Assembly: GCF_000143415.4 (NCBI RefSeq)
Contig: NW_003314325.1
Span: 90,149 to 154,148, forward strand
Origin: Selaginella moellendorffii
Taxonomy: Eukaryota; Streptophyta; Lycopodiopsida; Selaginellales; Selaginellaceae
Direction of reading: 5' to 3'
DNA: 64,000 bases
Under the pieces are notes generated by a model. It searched no databases. It was not told the origin of the DNA and saw only the letters and a program-made list of their open reading frames with translations. The stretch's first letter is position 1. Each line of letters starts with the position of its first letter. A program made the translations under genes and the position numbers. Below, piece after piece: positions 55,846 to 64,000 of the stretch.

Positions 55846-58800
55846 TCACGAATTTCCAAAGATGACAAATCCAAAAACAAGAATCTAAAACTGCGCACGC
55901 CTGCGTGAGAGAAGAATGTTGTTCTTGGACGAGGAGGAGAAAGAAAACTCCTCTCCTCTCATAAATTAGAATCCCATCCCTGCCCTTCGCTACTCCTAAA
56001 ATCACGCAACTTGGTGCCACCAGCGCTAGTGAAGCACCCCCACCGATCGATCCTGTACGGTGCTGCCCATACACACCACCGCCTCTACGAACATCTCCAG
56101 TAGCCTGGCCAGTGCCATCATAATGTGGAGGTTGATCGACCACTGCAGTGCCTTCTATTGGGGTAGAGGTTCTTCTCTCCCCATGCTGTATGCGTATGCG
56201 ATCTTTATGAATTGTCTATAGATAAATAATGTATTTAGCCTAAAAACTCAAAGGAGACTAAGCATAAATTAAGTATGTTACACAAGGTTTTAAATCAACT
56301 GCAAAAAGTTAATTTAAAGCTAAAGTAATATGTATGTTCCATTTTATTATAATCATTTAACTACATTTTAAACCACTTAAAGTTAGGTCTTTATATATTG
56401 ATTTTACATTTGGTTTAATACTTTATGTGTTCAGTCCCACTTTAGATACCCAAAAGTGCTATTGCCATACTAAATTTTTATGCTAAAGCATTATCCATTT
56501 CCACTATTTCATTGGTAATCCATAACCATTTATACCACAGTTTTAATTCTTCAAAGATTACACTATCCATCTATAAGTGGTTATTCTATGATCACACTTT
56601 ATTATCTTTAAAATACCCAAGGGAATAACACCCCTTTTTCAATCCCTTTCCTTTCACAATAGTACTTAGTGAACACCTTCACTAGATCAGGGCTGTAAAA
56701 CTTATCTACTAAATTCCACTAACTTTTATGACTTTATCACCACATAACTATACCTTTAATTACTAAGTAAGAGGACCACCCCTCTTTTTTTTCATAGTCA
56801 AGGATTTTGGGATGATAGTTTGAAGTACCATACTCTAATGCAAGCCTTGTGTATACTTTAACTCTTGACTTTTTGAATTAAAGGTTTTAGTCTAAATGTG
56901 TTATACTTGTTGGGATTTTACTTTGGCTACTATCACATAACCCAAAAACTTATTAAATATGGAATGGCACTAGATTGCTAATTAAGACATGAGAATAACA
57001 TGATGGTTTTAGGACACTCTCTAAATTCAATAAATATGCTCCACTAGCAAATTCAAGCACTTACTATAAATAGTATATGGGACTGAAATAAGACTAACAC
57101 ATGAACGAGGTTGTTTGGTAGATATAGTACGCTATCATGAAGCAATATTAGAGGACTAAACTCAATATGGTGAGGGTCTTTGATACAAGCCAATGGCATG
57201 AGTTTCTCAAATTGAGTTGAGTATACTCAATAAGAAACATATAGGAGTTCCTACCCTATGTTTATTCAATTTAAGTACACATGCATTAACTAGTTTATCA
57301 ATTAGCTCAAGTGGGAACTATAAAAGAAACCAGTTGTACCAATCTCCTACTATTATAGTAGTAAAGAGAGAGTGTTCATAAAGATTAGTTGACAAATATT
57401 TTTGATACTCAAAGTCATATTTGCAACACTCTTCCCCCTTAGGGAAAATTAACATCTTTATTGATGCATACCCAAGTCTAGAAGAATGCAGTTAAGGCTA
57501 GCCCGAGGTTGGAATCCAAGTTTGAACTTACATCAACAAGAGAAGGTTGTTTGGAAGGACATGAAAAGTGAAAACAAATAAGAAAGCAAAGAAAAGAATA
57601 CAAAGAGAGGAAAGAATTCATTGCTAATGAAAAATGCAATGAGTTGAGCTTTTTGTAAGTATTGTTGTGAAGGAGCTTGCCTTTGAAGGGCAAAGGAAAT
57701 TCTGGATTCCACTGAAAGTTGAGCTAAAATCAAGTACAATAATCAAAGCTTGCAATAGCAAGAGAATCTAAGTTTGCAAGAGGTGCTGATATAAGACTTG
57801 GAGCATGATATCTAGTTGTGATGGCTGCTGTTGGATAGGGAATTTTGATGTTGCTGAAGAAGAGAAAGTCACTCTAAGTGCTTGTAGAAGTCTGGTGGGT
57901 GAACAAAGTGTTAATGCATGGGAAAGTTGCCACAAAATCAAATGTGTTGTGTAGTTGTGGTTATACTAGATCTCCATGATGAAAATGGTATCTATGAAGG
58001 CTCCATGCTTGATGACACCATGTTGAGAATTGGAGCTGAAACATGAAGAAACCTGGAGCTATGTGATTGTGCAATGCCAAAGCGGCTGAGTGGTGACTCC
58101 AAAGTGATGTGGAGCTGCTGTAGACTTAAGAAAACTTCCCTAAGTGTCAAGGAAGCCATGCAAAGACTCCTAAGTGTGGCCAAAGTTGAAAACAAAGATT
58201 AGAGCTATGTTTTTGCCAACTTTGAGGGATGCACCACCTTTAACTCCATAGATAGCATATGCCACATCCAAATAGTGCTGTGAGGGGCTTAGATCCCTAA
58301 GGGAGGTTCCATACTAATGAAGAAAAAGGTTTAGAGCTGAGATAGTAGACTAAGTGGTTGCAAGAGTGTTGTCCATTAAGCTTGTGGGGATCCATAATAA
58401 AGTATAGAAAGGCAAAGTTAGTAAACAAAAACAAATAATGTGGTGGATATAAGATCTAAATAAAGGATATTGAGAAGTTGGGATCTCATTAGCAAAGGAA
58501 AAAGCCACATTTTGAAACTGGTATGATCTAAGTAGTGTAAACAATTAAATTTCCATTTTACTTTAGCCACTTAACCACACATTTGACCATTTGAAAGTCT
58601 CACTCACAACCTCTATAAATCTTATTCCCGATTTGAGGCCTTGCTAGCCCCGTGAATGGCCTCTATGCCATTCAGCTTTTGCATTTGGTCCAAATGCTCC
58701 ATGTGTCCAATCTTATAATAGACACCCAAAGGTACTATTGATATATCAACTTGTTACATTAAGCCCTGTTCATTCATCTTTGTCTTATTGGTAATCCAAG

Positions 58801-59780
58801 ATCACCCATACCATAGTCTTATTTCGCAAAGGCTAAGCTATCTGTCCATAGAATGATCACACCTTCACATCCTTAGGATGCTTGGAGACATGGGGTGTTA
58901 ACACCTTCCTCAATATCCCTTCTTTGGTCCCCACCAAATCCCTCTCCGTCCATGACCGTGCTTGCCAACATTGCCATTAAGTCAAAGCTTAAAAACCCGA
59001 CCGCTAAGTCCTATTGACCACAAGGACTTCTTCACTATATGATTGTATCCTTGGTCACTACACAAGAGGATTGCTCCTCTTCCTTTTTATAGTTCAAGAC
59101 ATTAAGATAATATTTCAAAACACTGCGGCCCAACTTAAGCTTCGTGGGTACTCCCCCACCTTTTGCCTTAGTGTGCCCTAGTTATGTCTTGACACGAAGG
59201 TAGCTTGTGATATTGACTTGTGTCTTTTGTTGCAAGTCGTTGTAGACAATCATGATTGCTTTACCGGCGAAATTTGTAAATGCATCTCTAGTGTCGAGAT
59301 TAAAAACTTGAGTCACGCTTGGCTTCATTGATCATGTTCCTCATTTGCAAAGAATTTCCATTATTGTAGTTCTCAAGTGCCTTGATACACTTTGGAGGAA
59401 TCCCTTTTGTGCATGGAATCGCTATCACACACTCTCCACCGATGGGAAGTTTAAATGCCCATGTGAAGTACTTGGCACTCAAGATAAACTCATAGTCATT
59501 GGTGTGCATGAAGTCTTCCTTGTATGTATGAAGTCTTCCTTGATTTCTAGGAGAATCTTCTTGGTGATGTTGATGTTATATGACTTTTCCCTGATTTTTG
59601 AGAACTTGTAGAGTCCAATTTCATGTAGCCATATATCATGCTCTTCAATCCTCTTCTAAATAGGGTTGTAAGGTGCACCATAATCATGCTGACTACCTTG
59701 GGATTGAAAGTGAACTCCTTGGTGATACCACGTGCTTGTGTTCCTCTTTCCCATTTCGTTTTCTTAATCTCAATGTGCAA
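55846..59780. other. Long AT-rich intergenic region with transposon relics
   Basis: No gene is supported. The part 58960-59090 is an inverted match of 30690-30840. Some open frames (57478-57739, 58350-58544, 59300-59611) have no recognisable domains. The rest looks like old non-coding or decayed element DNA. Confidence 0.45.
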
Positions 59781-60080
59781 TATTGTATGGGGAGAGTGTG
59801 GGGGTTGGACTCTAGTAGAACGAATTTGGCATGGAAAGGCCAATGTGACCTAGGAAGGCTATACCCATGTGGTGGATAATGATATAACTATTGAGGAATC
59901 CAAGACTAAAGTGAACACAGATGGATAAGTGGGGTAGTTTGTTAAAGTGTTTAAGAGTTGGCTCTAGCTTCGCCAGAAAATCAAATGGTCAATGCTCCCA
60001 ATCCAAGTGTGAGTGGCACTACCTACTTGGATACCTAGTATAACTCATTGAAACTTTGCTCTAGCCCTCATCAAGGAACT
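59780..60080. repeat. Dispersed repeat, second copy of 30285-30600
   Basis: It matches 30285-30600 in the same orientation (GGGAGAGTGTGGGGGTT, AAGGCTATACCCA, AGAGTTGGCTCTAG, GAGTGGCACTACCTACTTGG). The two copies differ at many places and so are old. Confidence 0.6.
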
Positions 60081-61637
60081 CTATATCACAATGATGATGA
60101 TCCAAGACGGCCTCAAATGCAAAACACTTGCACTTCCCTATATTGCAACACTCATCCCAAAGCTCAACACTGCCATTCCACTACAAATCAAAGAGACAAT
60201 AATAGATGACAACAACAAAAGACTAAGTGAAGCCACAAATATAGAGACACCATGAACATAAAGAAAAAGGGAATGTGCTTCAAAAAGACAAGAAGATTTA
60301 ATCCTCCTTGGTGACAACAATGAAGAGGAAGAACATGATGAAGCAAGCAAGGAAGAAGATGAAGAAGAAGAGTCAACTCTACCAACAAAGAGATGAAGAG
60401 CATCAGTAGAGACAATGCCACCCACACACAACGCTAAAGCAACATCTATATGCAAGAGTAGAAAAGCCGTCAAGGGAACAACCAACAACAAAGATCATGA
60501 AGCTCAAGGCAAGGAAATTCAAAAGAAGACTCAGGACCAAGATCTTGAGTATGTAACCACCTTGCCAAATGATGCCAAGAATGAGATAATGTCGCGAATG
60601 TGACTTCGGGTATCGAAAGTTACCTGTCGGTTAGTCCTTTTGGATATTCTTTCCTTACTGCCACGATGGCAAGAGGTCGGTATTGCTGGACCCATTAGTT
60701 GAGAAACTGGTCAATGAACATGCACTTAGATTGGATAAACATAAGGTAGGAACCCTATGTGTTTCTTGCTAAGCATACTTGGCCTGGTTTGAGAAACTTG
60801 TGTTATTGGCTTGCACTTGCTAGTATCAAGAACCCCCGCGATATTGAGATTAGTCCCTTAATATCGCTAGATGATAGCTTACCGTGTCTGCCAAACACCC
60901 TCGCTATCATGCCCTTTGTGTTAGTCTAATTTCAGTCCCAAATGCTATTTATGGAAAGTGTCTAGATTTGCTTATTTGGCATATTTACGAAATGTAGAGA
61001 TCGGTCTGAACACAATGGTGTTCGTCCCATGTCCAAATTCACAATTTAGGGACATTCCATATTTAGTAAGTTTCGAGCTTGTCCCAGAGACTAACTCCTG
61101 ATACTAAGGGAGGCTTGGGGTGAAAGCCCAAAGCGTGTGTTCCTCAAGGGGGGGGGGGGGGGCTGTGGGGGGTTCCAAATGTATAGTAGGGATAGTGGGT
61201 AGGTCGGGTATGGCCGACCAACTTGAGGCATAGTCTAGCTCCTGCTTGCGTGCCTGTCCTTGTTCTGCGTCCAGCTTGGGTCTAAGCCCAAGTTCCATTC
61301 CATGCTAGCTGGTGGAGTACCTATATCCTCGCGTTAGGCCACCGGTATGCCGAAATAGCGCCAGACTCCATTTGGCTCCGTTTTGCGTACTGGTCCTGGC
61401 ATTGGGATGCTGGTTACTCTAGGACTGTTCCAAGTTGCTCTGGGCTCCTGTCCCTTCTCTCCTTGGGCTTTATGCTCGGGAGTTGCTCCATGGTTCGGTT
61501 CCGTCACTCCTTGGCTCCATGCTTGGGAGTTTGGCACCATTCCTTTGTTCAGTGGCCCAAGGCCCTGAACCTCGGGTTCCTATGGACACGTGGCATGGAC
61601 ACGTGGCATCTGTCACATGGCATAAAGAGGGTTTAGG

Positions 61638-61750
61638 TTCCGTGTAAGCTCTTGAGTTTGGACTTCCTAGGAAGTCACCCAGCCCAGCCCTCTATATTTG
61701 AACCCTATGGACCGTCTTTCAAGTCGTTCCCTTTGGTTGCTTACATTCCG
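61638..61750 (-). mobile_element. Solo LTR of the miniature element with 5-bp duplication TTCCG
   Basis: The segment 61643-61745 starts TGTAAGCTC and ends GGTTGCTTACA. It is the inverse of the 194-bp LTR at 50231-50424 with about 90 bp missing from the middle. The direct repeats TTCCG at 61638-61642 and 61746-61750 flank it exactly. It inserted into the larger LTR after that LTR existed. Confidence 0.85.
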
Positions 61751-61816
61751 CTTCGTGGTGTTATCCTATGGTAAATCACCATAGAATAAAGGGTCAAAAA
61801 CCACGTGCGCTACATT

Positions 61817-61827
61817 TGGTATCAGAG
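61817..61827 (+). promoter_or_regulatory. Primer-binding site (initiator tRNA-Met)
   Basis: TGGTATCAGAG is complementary to the 3' end of plant initiator tRNA-Met and lies two bases after the LTR end, the standard position for minus-strand priming. Confidence 0.85.
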
Positions 61828-64000
61828 AATGAATCTCAGCAAGTACTATTCAATGAGATTGGGCAACTAGTCTCGTTGCATACGCAGAGATGAAAACGAT
61901 GATCCGAGTGGGTACATGTTTGGTGCAAAGGGTTCACATTCGTTCCTTGGGTATGGTTTTGGTTACATGTTGTACCTTATGATATGAGCTTGCTCTTTAG
62001 CTCACAAAGAGGGATTGAGTTGTTCCGTTTACACGAGTTTATGCTTGGGCTCATGAGTGAGGCACATTAGCAACTCAAGGCTATACTTTGAGTTGGCAGG
62101 ATTAATGTTAGCCTATCGGTCGTTCCATGGGTTGTTCCAATGGTTCCATGAGTTGTTCCATGTACCATGGGTAAAATCAAACCTCCCCTGAGTTTGCTAT
62201 GAGTGGCAAATAGGCTGGTCCGTAGCTGTTTAGCACGGCACTAGTAGATCCTTCCTAGGCATGATTACAAGTGGATCAACTAAGACTGTAGGGATTAGTC
62301 TATTAGTTCAAGTAGTCATTGCCGTGCTCTTTCATAAACTTTTCTTGGATTGGACTGAAGGCAGTGTGAAAGCAAGCTTAAGGTTTAGTCAAAGACGAGA
62401 TCGAAAAGAGAGTCGTCAGGGACAAAGGATCAAGCACGTAAATCATCTTCTTTCTTGGAGAAATTATTTGCAACAAAGTGTTAACTCATTGCTCGTGTTC
62501 ACATTATGCAATCAAGAGTCCCTACCTTGATGCATCTTGGAGATGATGGTCTTACAAATGGTGAGTTGTGGGATGGATAGCGGTGAAGCGCTATACCATT
62601 TTGTCTAGGCTTGCTATTGGAAGACTTGGGTTGCAATGCTCAATTCTTTTCCGGGGAACCTTGCTATTGTTCCTTGAGTAGCTTGGTGTTGGATTAGTTT
62701 TGAGTTTGGTCGGAAAAAGAGTGGCATGTGCTTATCCATGTTGTGAACAAAAGTTAGTGGTGTTCAATGTTATAAGTCTCTATTGGTGGAGTGTGGCATT
62801 TATGTTGCATTTTGTCGAATCGAGTTGACACTTGATAGTCACATAAACCTTTGAAGTAATGACATGGGTGTTGCTCTTGGTGTTTCTCAATTGATGATCA
62901 AGTCATTATGATTTCCATATCATATCCATGTGATAATAAGCAATGTGTTTACGAAGTTTCTTGGTTAAACGATGATCAACCCTAAAGTGGTTGATGGTGA
63001 AGCTAATCTACTTGCACGTAGTAGCAATGTAGTAACTTTGACTGGATTCTTGATAGTGGTCCATTATGCTAAGCTTAAGTTGGTTCCTTAGTTCCTTGAG
63101 TTTGCCCATTGAGGTGTTGGAAAAGGGTTGTAACATTTATTTGCTATGGCTTGTTGGTTTATCCGTTAGCACTTAGAGTAGATTGTTGAATGGAAAAGGT
63201 GTGTAGTTAAGGCATTGATAGCGCTAGCACTTGTGTTAGTGGAAGTGGCATTGTTGATTCAAGTGATGAGGAATTTTCCTTAGAGCTTGATTCTCTATGT
63301 CATTTTTCTTGTTAGTGTCTTGGCTTCACATTGGATCTTGAAGGTAATCGAAAAAGAGTGTTAGTGCAATGTGAATATCTGAAGGTATAGTCTCCATGAT
63401 CAAGCTTTAGATGTTCATTTTGCATTCTGCGGATGTCGGTGTTGGATGTTGAAAGAATGGGCAAAAAGATGTTCGAGGCTTAAGCATACTATGGGTCATG
63501 AGAATTTGTGTTGAGGTGAGCATATATGAAGTTGTTAAGTAGAAGGAAGTTGGTTGAGTCTTGAAAGTTTGCATTCCTGGACTGAGAGTCATTCTTTCTC
63601 TAGGATGGAAAATTTTCCACAAATTTTCTTAGACTTTTCCAATGGCTGATCTGTTATCACTTTGTCCGAAAACCATTCCGTTTTCGTAAGCCAGTACAAA
63701 TTAGTGAAAGGGTTGGAGTTGACTTTAGTTGACTTAAACCTTAGTAGGTAGTTTGTATGATGCGGCCTAAAAGGGATGCTGACTTTTGGGGCTAAAGCAA
63801 TTGAGTTGGATAGAGTCTGGAGTTAGTGTAGAAAAGTGGCCGTTGCACTTTTCTAGAAAGGTGACCCATGTGCCTTTCTTTTGTAGCGTTATGCTTAGTG
63901 GCAAGTTGCACTTTGCATTTTGTTAGACTCTATGAGAGTAGTGACCTCTCACTGATCTTGACTTGGTCTTGGTGGCCCTGCGCCTTGGCTGAGGATGGTG

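Larger units (their letters stand above)
60590..64000 (+). mobile_element. LTR retrotransposon, 5' LTR, PBS and start of internal region (runs off window)
   Basis: The LTR spans 60590-61814 (TGTCGCGAATGTGAC to GTGCGCTACA), sister to the solo LTR at 32919-33860. Two bases later lies TGGTATCAGAG (61817-61827), the primer-binding site for initiator tRNA-Met, so the internal region begins here. The LTR contains a G tract (61150-61162) and a later solo LTR of the miniature element (61643-61745). The internal 2.2 kb to the window end shows no recognisable gag or pol frame, so this may be a non-autonomous element, or its coding region lies beyond 64000. Confidence 0.8.

Noticed and set aside
60060-60600. 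Possible gag-like Lys/Glu-rich frame before the large LTR
   Set aside because: The text is low-complexity and full of stops, with no zinc knuckle; insufficient evidence.

Overview
The window reads as nuclear DNA of a land plant, most likely a lycophyte close to Selaginella moellendorffii. The reasons are very short GT-AG introns (about 50-85 nt), compact GC-rich genes in family contexts typical of plants (PEX11A, TRP/TBP telomere-binding Myb, UBX/PUX, DOG1-like, PPR, plastid MurG), and AT-rich, retrotransposon-filled DNA between gene islands. A run of 100 N at 48307-48406 marks an assembly gap. Species assignment is inference; no database was searched.

Left island (1-11.5 kb): the 3' end of a MurG-like glycosyltransferase gene (+), a DUF3110-like gene (+), a UBA-UIM-UBX Cdc48 adaptor (+), a DOG1-domain gene (+), a single-lobe transferrin with all four predicted iron ligands (-), and a TRP1/TBP1-type telomere-repeat-binding factor (-). 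From 11.5 to 16.7 kb I see no convincing gene.

Second island (16.7-26.1 kb): PEX11A (+), a decayed kelch-like locus (+), an unrecognised two-exon gene whose 3' end has absorbed a fragment of an MDP-1 phosphatase gene (+), an intronless PPR gene (+), and a head-to-head pair of paralogues separated by 21 bp. The + member joins a PD-(D/E)XK nuclease-like domain to a C-terminal kinase-like domain, an arrangement known from Crinkler-type effectors. The - member has lost the nuclease residues and the kinase. A truncated copy of the PPR gene follows.

Mobile region (about 28-53 kb): a probable Mutator-like DNA element of about 12.6 kb (31140-43709) has terminal inverted repeats and a 9/10 matching direct repeat at its borders. 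It carries a broken SWIM-type transposase (-), a spliced accessory gene with one stop (+), an intron filled with tandem palindromes, a captured PPR fragment, and a solo LTR with a perfect 5-bp duplication. It is followed by a decayed Ty3/gypsy copy (45.5-47.2 kb), then a rearranged chromovirus (47.2-53.0 kb). A tandem array of a miniature LTR element (four LTRs, three internal segments, 5-bp target duplication) sits inside the chromovirus reverse transcriptase.

Right part: the intact magnesium-dependent phosphatase MDP-1 gene (54.3-55.0 kb, +), source of the fragment at 20 kb; AT-rich DNA with dispersed repeats; and a 5' LTR plus initiator-Met primer-binding site of a large LTR element (60590 onward) that runs off the window. 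That LTR is itself interrupted by a solo LTR of the miniature element.
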